NCBI RefSeq assembly: GCF_910596095.1
Contig: NC_056533.1
Coordinates: 35,376,662 to 35,440,661, forward strand
DNA: 64,000 nucleotides
Direction of reading: 5' to 3'
Source: Thunnus maccoyii
Taxonomy: Eukaryota; Chordata; Actinopteri; Scombriformes; Scombridae
In this document: piece after piece, positions 12,274 through 23,000 of the stretch
How the letters are laid out: the number at the start of each line of letters is the position of its first letter
Position numbering within the stretch: position 1 is the first letter of the stretch
Notes under the pieces: generated by a model
Seen by the model: the letters and a program-made list of their open reading frames with translations, nothing else
What the model was told of the DNA's origin: nothing
The model's database searches: none
Made by a program: the position numbers and the translations under genes

Positions 12274-15200
12274 CAGCACAGACTCACCTCCAGAATAGGA
12301 CACATGGTGTCAGCCGTGGTTCCTCCCAGGTTGGAGCAGAACTTATAGAAAGCCTCCAGATAAGCCTGAGAGGACATGGATCAAAATGTCTTTTAGGCAA
12401 CCAATAAATAAACAAAACACATAAACAAAATCATCTCAGGTCTTGATTAAAATATTATTAGTTTAAGAAAGACTATTAATTAAATGACATATCAAATTGT
12501 AAAGTAAAACAAATCATCTCACTGTATATTGTCTTATAACTTTCAACAAAATGTTTGATAAAAGTTCATCTTTTATCATTTTTAATCTATTTGCTTCTTT
12601 TCTCTTCATTAAATTTACTTTGTTGTATCTCTTGCTGTCGTTTTAGTTTATCCTGTAAACACTTCCTTTTTAATGCACATTTCAAGAGTATGATCATGAT
12701 TTTAATATGTTTTACCTTGTAAAGTGTGTTACGAATGATTTCAATGTTCATTTCATCCAAGTCCTGTTCAGATATACAGTCCTGGAAGAATGCAGCTGCA
12801 AACAAAAGACACAATCTACATCAAACCAACAGAAAGTAACATTTGGCACCATCTCCTGTTCAGTAAGACTCATTACTATTTAGTGTTCACATCCTCTTTG
12901 GTTTAAACTGCAGTTTATTTAGAGGTACATACCAAGGGGTGTGTCCACCAGAATGGCGTTGTAGAGCTCGGCGGGAGTCTGAGCGATGTTGACCGCCTCC
13001 ATCTGCTCGAAGCTGCCCAGCGGGTGGCACTTTGGCACCAGTTCAGAGATGGCCCGCTGGTGCAGGGTGCCCGTGATCAGCAGGATGACGTTATCGATCA
13101 TATAGCTGTACCTGAGGTCAGCGGGTAGGAGGGGAGAAGTTGTCATTACAAAGAGAAGAAGTCAGTTTATCTCTATGCGATCTGTCTGTCACTAATTTGA
13201 CCATTTCCTCTTTTTGTTTTTTGTTTAAATGATTGTTTAGGTTCTAGAGCATCATTTAACCCATTAATAGTACATATACACATTATATTTTCCTTTACTG
13301 CTGACTGTTTTTAAAGCATAACTTATCATTTTAAATGTAGAAAAAGTAGAAAGAAAAATCAACCTGCTGAAACATGAACTTTGCCAGAAATAAGAAATAT
13401 ATGAACATTTAATCAACTTCACTGTAATGTAGGGCTTTGGCAACATCTGGAATTACTTTGATTAATTCAATTTTTTTGTTTTTGCACTATGTGTGAAACG
13501 TCTAAGTTGTAAAGTTGAGTTATTACAACATGCACAAAAAGATTATTTTTAGTGAAAAAGTAACTAGCTGCTACATAAACTGTTTGAGTCACGTCAGCCC
13601 TGTAAACTGTGAGGTGATTAGGTTCACCTGCTGCAGTTTACGGGACTCGTGGACTCCACACACTGATCTGTGCTCCTCAGTTTGTGTTAGCTGATGAGGT
13701 ATCATCTCTGGTTAGGAGAGGTGAGGCGCTGGACAGGAACTGAACAGTTTCCAGACGCTACTCTGTACAAATTGTCCTACCTGCTGGGTAGCTAACGCTA
13801 GCTAGCAGCAGTCTGCAGATGTCTTGTAAAGAAACACAAACCACAGCAGATTTTTTCTAATTGTCTATTTCAGCACAATCTATTTTTGCTGAACCTGATT
13901 ATCAAACTTGATGTGATCTGATTTAAGGACTACTGGACAGCAATATCTTTAAACCAAGAATATCTTCATGTGTACTTTTTGTGTTCTGGGTTTGTTTTTT
14001 TTCCCGGCAACGTACCTCATCAATGCATTTACAGTAGATGACTGTTCTTTTTATTCTCTCTCATTTTTAGATGTCAGAGTATATTTGAATGCACCAATGA
14101 GTTTCTACAACAGTCCACGCTTTCAGCTGCAGCATCACATGACAATATAAGTTTGACAAAGAAAAAAGCAGACTGAATATTCACTGCTACTTCAAACAAG
14201 TTTCAACTATATCCAAGCTGACTTCATCATGTACTTATTTGTCTCGTGGGTAAGAAAACAACCGGAAAACTTATGGTATGCTTTGAAAAATGGCTGATCA
14301 TGAGTGTTAAGTATGTGCAGCGTGCATTTAATGCGTTAAAATATGCCAAAAACATCCGTACTTTCTTCATTTCTCTGACTAAGCATCACAGAGCTTCAAT
14401 GAAGTTGGAACAAGTAGCATAAAACAAAATATGTTGTATTTTTTTTGCTCAGTACAGAAAAAGAATTTATTGCAACTTTAAAGCTACATACAAGAAAATT
14501 AACAGGGAGAGTCATGGTTCGAGAAGTTAGAACTTATTTTAAGACGGCGTTTTTTTTGCTTACGTGATGAAATCCATGAAGCTGGCCAGCGGCTCATAGG
14601 ACTGGTTCCTCATGTGGCGAAACTCCACCACCATCTTCTCCTTCAGCTTGTCGTCAATGACGGACACGGTGAGAGGAGATGCCTCGTTCGCCAGGAAGCT
14701 GCCATAGTCTGTGCTCTGCAGGTGGAGCTTCAGGTCTACAGAGGAGAAATACAAACAGAGAAAGTGTAGACGATTAGAGAGCCTCATTCTCATAAGTGTT
14801 ACTAAGTGTTTGCATGGAAGAAACATAAAATTAAGATGCAAGACAAGTAAAGAACGCTGCTCATCCTACTCGTCAACAGACTTGTGTATCAGAGAATGAC
14901 TCTGAAGGGCCTTATTGCTGTGTTTTACCCAATATTCTACATCATGTACACTTCTTATTCTCCAAAACAAGCTGCAGTCTTTTTTTGGGTGGTTTCACTT
15001 CTTTCCCAATTTGTAATGTCCAATTCTGCAGTCCCAGTCGCTGCCAACCCCACTGTTAACTTGGTGAAGACTGTAGACAGACGTTGTCTAGGCTGTCTAT
15101 GTGAAACAAAGTGCTACTTTTCACCTAATAATACCACATAATACTTAGGAGGTCCATGCTGTCCCACCATTGACTTTAATCCCTTCTGTTCATGTTTTTC

Positions 15201-16904
15201 TTTAAAATAGAATAACATCTCTTCAGAAGGTTTAATACTGACAGCCACTGGTTTTAAATTTACTATGGTATGAAAGCAATTTGTTAAGTTTTTTGTCTGT
15301 GTGTGTGTGTTTGAACAGGCTTTTTATATGAATCTGCACTTCCAACTGCAAAAATACAAAACATAAAACTAACACTAGTGATTTAGGTAAGACTGAGGAC
15401 GAAGTCCATTTCATGTTTTATTGCTCATTACATGATGATTTAAAGGCTACACTATTTAGTAAAGTGTCTCATTTCTGATGAATTTTTCCGAATGAATGAT
15501 TATAAAAAACTTGGGCTGTGTTTCAGGAAGGGAAGCTTTAATGTGGCTGATTTTATCTGTTTTGTACAGAAGACAAAGGTCTTTGTTTGCAGTGTAATGT
15601 AGGAAGTTTTGTTCTTGTCTGTTTGACAAATGTTTCACTGCCACAAATGTATTGTGGTGTCTTGTAAGTCCATGTGTCTGTATGTTCATGACACAATATC
15701 TAACTGAAGAGAATTTTCATTGTGATGGATTGTGTTATCTTTCACTTTCTGATTTTGATGCTGCACAGAAATTAATAAAACCACCCAGAGAGTAGTAAAA
15801 TAAAGATGGTAAAGTACTAAAATATGTTTTTGAAAATGGTCCACAACAGTGTGAAGTATAATTTTTTGTGATCAATCATTTATTGTATAAATAAAGAGAT
15901 ACAAAACTGATCCAGAGAGACGTAACAGGTGCAAACACGGCATATAACAAGCCCCTCCAACCTCCAAACAAGCAAACAAACAACAACAGAAACAACAAAA
16001 CAACTCTGCCAAGCAAGTAATGTTTTGCGGTTTTGATGCCATTATTTTATCAATAATAAATGTGGAAATTGTGAATGTGAAGTTATTTATGTGATCTTTT
16101 ACAGACCCTTAACCCATGTCATATTTCTGCTTAGCTATGAACAGGAGGAATGGTTACAGTGAGGAAAAACCACTTTCACTGTTCATATGGACACCTGACT
16201 TTTGTTTAAAGACACCCTTGAAAAATTGTGAACCCGTCCTTTAACTCAAATTAAATGTCTGAAGAAAACAAGTCGCGTTTATTGCAATAAAATATCAGTT
16301 AAGTTACATGGAGGGTTATCACAAAACGGTCATTAGCAGTCCGTTAAATCGTTAATTACCATACTAAAACTGAAGGAGTGTCAATGCAGTAGAGCTAAAT
16401 ATGTCATCATGGCAAAGCTGCAGTGTGTAACGCAACAGCGTAAAATCTCAAGCAATTTCACTTCCTCTAAAATCCAATTATTGATCAGTAGCTACATAAA
16501 ATGAACGCTCTTTGCCTAGCTTGTCAGCACTATGCTATTTAGCTAAGCTACCTAAGGTTCAGAGGTGAATGGTATTTCTCCTTGAATTTGAATAAAGTGG
16601 CGATATAGAAATTAATGACAGGCACTGGGTGACAATAATTCAAAATGGAGCGATGGCTTGTGCAATAAAAAGGGATATTATTGTTAATATGAGCCGAGCT
16701 AAGTGGCTCAGAATGACAGCTAGCATTGGTGCAGCTAGCCGCTATTAGCCGTTAGCTATCTTCTGTTTCCAACTCACCTTCTAGGGTCTCGCATTGAACA
16801 AGATTTAGATAATCCGCTTGGGACAGTATCCCCGCTTTAAAGCCCCTGACCAGCCCCTCCAGGTAGCCGTTATCGACGTTAAAATACAGCTCGGAGAAAG
16901 GCAT
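9675..16904 (-). CDS. atp6v0d1: V-type proton ATPase subunit d1
   Basis: Eight coding exons on the minus strand: 16904-16778, 14735-14564, 13111-12933, 12795-12716, 12365-12288, 11977-11801, 11569-11492 and 9836-9675. All borders are GT/AG and phases agree, giving 1053 nt and 350 aa (human d1 has 351). The protein starts [17 protein letters not shown] and ends [10 protein letters not shown], with [13 protein letters not shown] and [19 protein letters not shown] in between, all near-identical to vertebrate d1. Subunit d is a soluble protein on the cytoplasmic side of the membrane V0 sector. It couples the central rotor stalk to the proteolipid ring, so it is needed for acidifying lysosomes, endosomes and secretory vesicles. 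Very strong conservation and an unbroken frame argue for a working housekeeping gene. Candidate AATAAA signals on the minus strand lie at 9225-9230 and 8559-8564. Confidence 0.98.
10421..10570 (+). repeat. LINE/SINE tail fragment ('ttattaatcctaaaggaaaa')
   Basis: This copy lies in the last atp6v0d1 intron. It shares 'ttacagcagcc', 'gtaggtaaaagaaacaaata' and 'caattaaag' with 43237-43370. A related piece is at 49205-49330. Confidence 0.6.
12181..12216. repeat. Perfect 16-bp inverted duplication, 4-nt loop
   Basis: Arms 12181-12196 and 12201-12216 are exact reverse complements (left arm ATGTAATGTTTGTTGT), spaced by TGTT. It lies in an atp6v0d1 intron beside a (GT)n tract. Confidence 0.9.
12234..12269 (+). 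repeat. (GT)n microsatellite
   Basis: Eighteen uninterrupted dinucleotide units, 19 bases from the donor of atp6v0d1 exon 12365-12288. Confidence 0.95.
16123..16242 (-). repeat. Fragment of long-inverted-repeat element
   Basis: It contains 'gaacaggaggaatggttaca' and 'cttgaaaaattgtgaacccg', the right-arm sequence of the element that is complete at 22167-22807. It sits in atp6v0d1 intron 1. An opposite-orientation copy begins at 17077. Confidence 0.65.
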
Positions 16905-16963
16905 CCTGTCCGACCGTCAGATCCTTCTCTACCGCAGGAGAACCGTCCGTCCGGCTGGTTAGC

Positions 16964-16986
16964 GTCAGCTGACTGAACCATGTGAC
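16964..16986. promoter_or_regulatory. Two E-box motifs upstream of atp6v0d1
   Basis: GTCAGCTGAC at 16964-16973 is a perfect 10-bp palindrome, and CATGTGAC at 16979-16986 (GTCACATG on the gene strand) lies just beyond. Both resemble the lysosomal CLEAR site GTCACGTGAC, which is bound by TFEB/MITF factors upstream of many V-ATPase genes. They are 60-82 bases upstream of the ATG. Function is inferred; the first motif has the central bases exchanged. Confidence 0.35.
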
Positions 16987-17004
16987 CGTCATCTGATCAG
17001 TCAT

Positions 17005-17060
17005 CTGCTGTGTGTGTGTGCGTGCGTGCGTTTGTGTGTGCGTGTGTGTGGGTGTGTGTA
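17005..17060 (+). repeat. Imperfect (TG)n tract
   Basis: TG units interrupted by CG, TT and GG; marks the start of the repeat-rich interval between atp6v0d1 and the NLR gene. Confidence 0.9.
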
Positions 17061-17076
17061 CACTTGGTTTTAGGGT

Positions 17077-17900
17077 TAAAGGACACGTTCACAATTTTTC
17101 AAGTGTGTCTTAAAACAGCAGTCAGATGTCCATATGAACACTGAAAGAGGTTTTTCTTCGCTGTTATCATTCCTCCTGTTCATACTGGCTGTAAAGATCC
17201 CCTTCATAATCCTCAGTGTGTCCACCAGGGGCGGCTGTGGCATAAACTACATTGAAGGTAGCCTACAGCAGTAGTTCTCAACATGGGAGTCGGGACCACC
17301 ACAAGGGGTTGATGGATTAATCTAAGGGTTTGCAAAATGATAGGACAGAATAGGACAACAGAAAAAAAACATGTATCTGACACATAAAATTATTATTATT
17401 ATTATTATTTTCTCATGCTTTCCTCTAACTTTTGCTTTATGTATTGTGAATTACTGTATTTTATCTAATTAAGCCTCTAAAAGGTATTAAAATTAAACAA
17501 AATAAATCCTCTTTCATTAAAATGCAGCGTGTGATGAGGGGTCCCAGGTAGACTTTGTTTTATTTTATGGGGTCACAAGCCAAAAAATTTGGGAACCAAA
17601 GGGCTATGGCAGCAGATAAGGGAGGGGGCACTAAGTGAGTGGGACATGTTTTTCTTTTGTTTTTTTCTTGACACCCACTTGCCTTTTTGCCCAGAGGACT
17701 GGGAGAACTTTGTCTGGGCTGGAGGTGCCATTGTTGCACGGTTTTGGGGGCTCCATTCTAAAATCTCGCTGACGACCCCAGCATAGTCAGAACCAGCCCT
17801 GGTGTCCACAGTCAGTTTGTGCATTTAAAAGTTTATCTGAAGCTTGTATGAGGCTTCAGCACAATTACTGAAAGTGGCATGAATGAACATAGTACTTTCC
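17077..17900 (+). mobile_element. Long-inverted-repeat DNA element copy with a nested hAT-like insertion
   Basis: The left arm (17077-17240) has 'aggacacgttcacaattttt' and 'cattcctcctgttcatactg', as in the complete copy at 22167. The internal part resumes at about 17605-17900 with 'gaagcttgtatgaggcttca' (compare 22390). Between them, 17269-17604 begins 'cagtagttctcaacatggga' and ends 'aaaaatttgggaacc', the terminal pattern of a CAGTGGTTCTCAAC-type hAT element. Its left and right ends match poorly after the first dozen bases, so it is old. Confidence 0.6.
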
Positions 17901-18221
17901 AAAAATTCGAAAGTAGGTTGACAATTTACAATCTTTTAACTCATTTTTTCCCTATATACAGTATAAATATGGGACACTCTCATACATTTTTCAGTGTCAT
18001 GGGAATACACAAAGACATAAATAAGGCCTTTTTTAAGATATAGGGAGATTCAGCCGCCCTCTTCACCCCAATTATATTTGTACTCTCTTCAAGGTCAAGT
18101 GATCATAGCTGAGTCAGAATTGTTGAATTCACTTTATATCATTTGAAAACCTGGAATTTAAATTTGCAAAACCCTCTTTGAAAAAAAACTGAATATGAAC
18201 TGCAGCAAGTTACATTTATTT
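17901..18221. other. No gene seen
   Basis: AT-rich sequence with no convincing exon or recognised repeat. Confidence 0.5.
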
Positions 18222-18345
18222 TACTAATGTGACTTCAAGAAAATGTCACTGCAAAGAGAAGATATGCAAATCTAAATGTGAGCCTGTTGAGTTCAAGAAT
18301 GAGCAATGCTAAGAATTAAAAACGTGAGTTTATTATTGTTTGATT
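18222..18345 (+). pseudogene. Fossil copy of the NLR N-terminal repeat exon
   Basis: The core 'tctaaatgtgagcctgttga' followed by 'gttcaagaatgagcaatgct' matches the functional exon text 'tctaaacgtgaacccattga' plus 'gttcaagga'. Flanking intron-like sequence ('aattaaaaacgtgag', 'cagcagttagaggcca') also matches the introns after 20314 and 20820. About 40 bases of the 3' part are missing and the frame is broken. It lies 1.7 kb upstream of the NLR start codon. Confidence 0.6.
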
Positions 18346-20016
18346 TAAACAGCAGTTAGAGGCCAGTATTTTGACTCAATTCATTATATAAAATCTGCAT
18401 TTGCAAAGGAATTACAAATCATACTGAATTTGGATCACAGAGAGTAAATCAGTCATTAAACAGGTGTTTATTGTTTTTTGACTGCAAGGTTATTGACAGT
18501 CAGCATTGTTTTGGAACAAATCTATTTTCTACACAGGTTAAATTACTATTTTTGGAAGTGAAGTAATCTATGAATGAAGCTTAGATAAACGTTAACATTA
18601 ATGACAGTTTTGAGTGATATTTGAGCAATTAATATTTGATGTACACTCTGTTTCCAGTTTATTAAGGATACACTTACATCAAACTGATGTAGTGTAATAA
18701 CTCCTAATTTCAGCACAGTAATAATGTTCAGTTTTTACTGAAACTATTTGAAAGAGGTCACCATTTCAGTGGTGTTTTCAATATTTTGACCACATTTATA
18801 TCAATGAGGGCAGAATGTTTTGTCTCGGTATTGATCATTTGACCCACTTTAGGAATGACACTTGGTTTTGGTGTTAAGGTTTGGTCAGGGTTAAAATATT
18901 AAATTAAATTATTTATCTATAACATTCAACATTTGTGACTAAATAAGCAACAATAAAGTTAAAGCTTTGGGTGAAACAATATTTTTAGTTATCATTAATT
19001 AGGAGTTTAACCCTCATCAAGACTGTGTGGGTGTGGTATGAATTGATTCACAGCATGTGACATCACCTTTTTCCAACTGAGCCCACTTCAAACCAGTAAG
19101 AGGAGCACAGACAAAAACAGAAATTTCTCATATGAAAACCAAAACCTCTTCTAACCTTTGAAATTGTGTCTTCATGCTGGACGTCATTGCTTATAGGTTT
19201 CATGACCTTTAGGACTACTATAGGTCAAAGTTTGGGCTTTGGCGTCTAACATTTGCTGTATGTTTGAGGTTAGAGTAATCAGATGAGGTAATTTACCACC
19301 ATCTAGTGGAGAAAATGTAGAACAACATCTTGTGATCTGATATTTTGGCCTTTGCCTCAAATTGGATTGGTTTGTGAAATTGAAACTAAAGTTAGGAGCA
19401 TATAACAAAGAATTCAGATGTACACAGATAATCAGGGATAAGGAGGGAGAACGATGAGTATTGTCAGTTTTTATGCTTTTTTACAGTATTTTTAATATGA
19501 TCTGGATGTGAGTGTGACAGGTAAGAACAATACTGGAAAAATTATAAATGTATGATGAACTGTTTTAGACTTTAGACAGAAATATTGTGATGGTACTGAT
19601 ATTTTCTATTTGGTTCATGCTGAAGATATGAATATATTTCCAACATTTGTCTCATAGTTTGAGATTAATGATTTAAAAATTATTTATTCACCTTCCTTAC
19701 TTTACTCAGGTAGAATCAGCACCAACTTTTCTGTTTGAAAAGAAGTTTCAGAACTGGTCAGACAGCTTGGATGAGGTTGACTGAAGTGTACTTTATGTAC
19801 TAATAATACAAATAAGCAAAAGTCAACAATATCATATGAATACAAAGATACACTTGGTTTCATCAAGCTCGCTGTTAAAAAGCAGGTGTTTCAGTGTTTT
19901 GTATACTTGATGTGTGTGTGACTTCTGATACGGGTGATCACATCCACTGAGGTTTAATGGAGTCCTTACCATGACAAATCATTCAGGCTTGTTTCTGTAA
20001 AGGTGAACACTCTACT
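18346..20016. other. NLR upstream region
   Basis: No other coding exon is visible. The part around 18441-18640 is similar to 21620-21780, so a segment of a few kilobases was once duplicated. A possible 5' UTR splice pair is the donor GTAAGA at 19521 (after 'gagtgtgacag') and the acceptor 'tttctgtaaag' ending at 20002, 14 bases before the start ATG. Confidence 0.35.
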
Positions 20017-23000
20017 ATGAGTGTGTCTGAGGAGACAGAGGACGGGGTCTTTACCTCTAAAGCCGATCTGTCTGGGCAATATGACAGCCAGACTGAAGCT
20101 ATGGGGTAAGATAAACATCTTTCTGATTGTCAATTACTGTTCACTATCTCAGAGTTCAACTCTGAAATCAGCTTCTACGGTTTTTGTTGTGTTAAAGCCC
20201 AGTGAAGCAGAAGAGACCAGACTCATCTGTACCCAGCTGTGTGTCCATGACAAGCGACCAGTCTAAACGTGAACCCATTGAGTTCAAGCAGGGAGCGCAG
20301 ATTGTGGAGCCAAGGTGAGAATTTAAAGCACATGAGTGTGTTATTATATGAGTCTGCTGACCTGCAGTTAGAGGTTTAGAGATTACAGCAGAGCTAAAAT
20401 ATGAATTTTGACATTTGCTTTTATTAAATTTTGATTCATGTCGTGAAATTTGAATGTTGATTGTTTATGTTGTGTTGAAGCCAAGTGAGTCAGAAGACAC
20501 CAGACTCACCTGTACCAAGCTGTGTGTCCATGAAAAGTGACCAGTCTAAACGTGAACCCATTGAGTTCAAGGATGGAGGGCAGATTGTAGAGCCAAGGTG
20601 AGAATTTAAAGCAAATAAGTATATTATTGTATAAACCCCAATGACATTTGCTTTAATGCAATTTTTATTCATAACCTTGATGATTGTTTATGTTGTGTTG
20701 AAGCCCAGTGAAGCAGGACAGACCAGACTCACCTGTACCAAGCTGTCTCTCCATGAAAAGTGACAAGTCTAGACATGAACCCATTGAATTCAAGGAGAGA
20801 GGACAAATTGCTGAGCCAAAGTAAGAATTTAAAGGGTTTTTATTATTAGTCATTGTAGGAATCCGTTGACCTGCACTTAGAGAGCAAGAGATCACAGCTG
20901 AACTCAAGTCAGAAATTAGATTAGGTTCATAGTTTTTCAAGTCTGTCCTAAAACAACAGTGAGGTGCCCAAACAAACATTAACACATATTTTTCATGCTG
21001 TAGTCATTCCTCCGGTTCATACTAGCAATGCAGAGATCCCTTCATAATGCACTTACAATTAAAGTGATGGGGGTCGAAATCCAGTCTTCCATCTAGTTTC
21101 CATCCTGGTATTATTAGCTGTGAATGCAGCGTTTTATACCATTGACCATAACATTTTAATTGAAAGGCTTGAGAAGTGGGTAATATTTTGCCCCCTGAAG
21201 TGTACAAAATATTAGGAACCCCTTTCAATATAATGCACTCCAGTACACCACCACCACCCACTACGACCTCAATAATAAACATAAAGTAGAATTGTCACCC
21301 TTCAGACAATGTCAACAAAAACTGAAAATGTAGAAGCTTCATAAAAGCAGAATTTATGGCAAAGCTGTTGTACTGGATTGCATTTGATTGCACAGGTGTA
21401 CCTAATAAAGTGCGCATGTATGTACATATATGAGTGTATGTTTTTGGTGTGTTTAGGTTTTTATCTGTCAAAGTTACAGTATTTTTAGTGACCGGTCCGA
21501 AAGTGAACACCAAGTTCAAGGTTTGGCTTTGGGTAAGATTTAAAAACATGAGAGCTTAGAGCAGAAGTATATTTTATCTAACTCATGTGACTTCAAGGAA
21601 ATGAACTGCCTGGAAAAAGAAATGCCAGTCATTCATTAAACAGGTGTGTATGTTTTTGGATGGCACTTACTGGCACATACCTGTTGGACAACATTTTACT
21701 GAAACTGGTCTATTCTCTAAGCTGCTATTTTTGGGAAGGAAATTAATCTGTAAAAGTGTAATTATAAAGCATAATTAAGACTTTGCCTGATTGTAACAAC
21801 TGACCAGCTGGTGACTCCCTGTATGGAGTTTGCATATTCTTCCTGTACCTGCGTGGTTTTCCTTCCACAACGTTAGGTTGTTACTCTAAAGTGCTGTAGT
21901 TGTGAACTGGGCTCAGCTCCAACTACCTCAAACGATAAGCAGGTATACCGTAAACAATGGATGGATTCATTATGACAATGAGATGTTATTTCTCAGTGCA
22001 GTTAGAATGAAGGTGGCAATTATTCTAAACTGAAATCAGTGACTTCGAAAATGTCTACTAAACTCATTTTCCCCTCAAGACATCACATTCACATCATCAT
22101 AGTCTGTGTGTATACTAATCTGTTTACACAAAGTCAAATTATGGGGACTCATCTTGTATTTGGAGAAAAAAGGACAGGTTCACGACTTTTCAAGTCTGTG
22201 TTAAAACAACAGTCAGGTGTCCATATGAACAGTGAAAGAGGTTTTCCTTGCTGTAATTATTCCTCCTGTTCACACTGGCTATTAAAAGATCCCCTTCAAA
22301 TGTGCTTTGTAAATGATGGAGGCCAAAATCCACAGTGTGTCCACACACAAGATGAGTCACCATAATTTGACTGTGTTTTTAAAAGTTTACCTGAAGCTTA
22401 TATGAGGCTTCAGCAGTCTAAGTTAGTCATATCAAGTGGATATCTGCCACATTTTTAGCATCAAATTCCCTCTTTGGGTTTCCTCGGACAGTGTTTCCCT
22501 GTTGAGCTGCGGTGGAAGAATGATAACAAAAAGAGGGACTTTGGCACTAAAAAGACTGTGACGTTGAAAGATATCTACTTGATTTTACTCATTTGGAGCT
22601 TCAGATAAACCTTTAAATACATTTTTGCACTGAAGGAGGATTTTTTTTTGTGGATTTTAGCCCCCATCACTCATTATGAAGGGATCTTCTAATGGTCAGT
22701 GTGAACAGGAGGAATGATTACAGCAAGAAAAACATGTTTCAAAGGTCATTTAATCATTTGACTGTTGTTTTAAGACAGACTTGAAAAATTGTGAACGAGT
22801 CCTTTAAGACTTGGTAAAACATTGGCATGTAACAATTACAGTTAAAGTAAGGTTAAGCCTCCAGGGAAGGATGATGTAAGTCAATTAAATGTTCTCATAC
22901 CATAGTGAGTTTGTTGTGTGTGTGTAAATACTTGTATTACTCCTGTTGTGGGGACATACGTTGTTTTTACGTATTGTGGGGACCCACCTCTCTTTTGGAG

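Noticed and set aside
17269..17604. Separate gene in the 17.3-17.8 kb region
   Set aside because: The sequence has hAT-like termini and stops in all frames; short frames at 17573-17824 are by chance.
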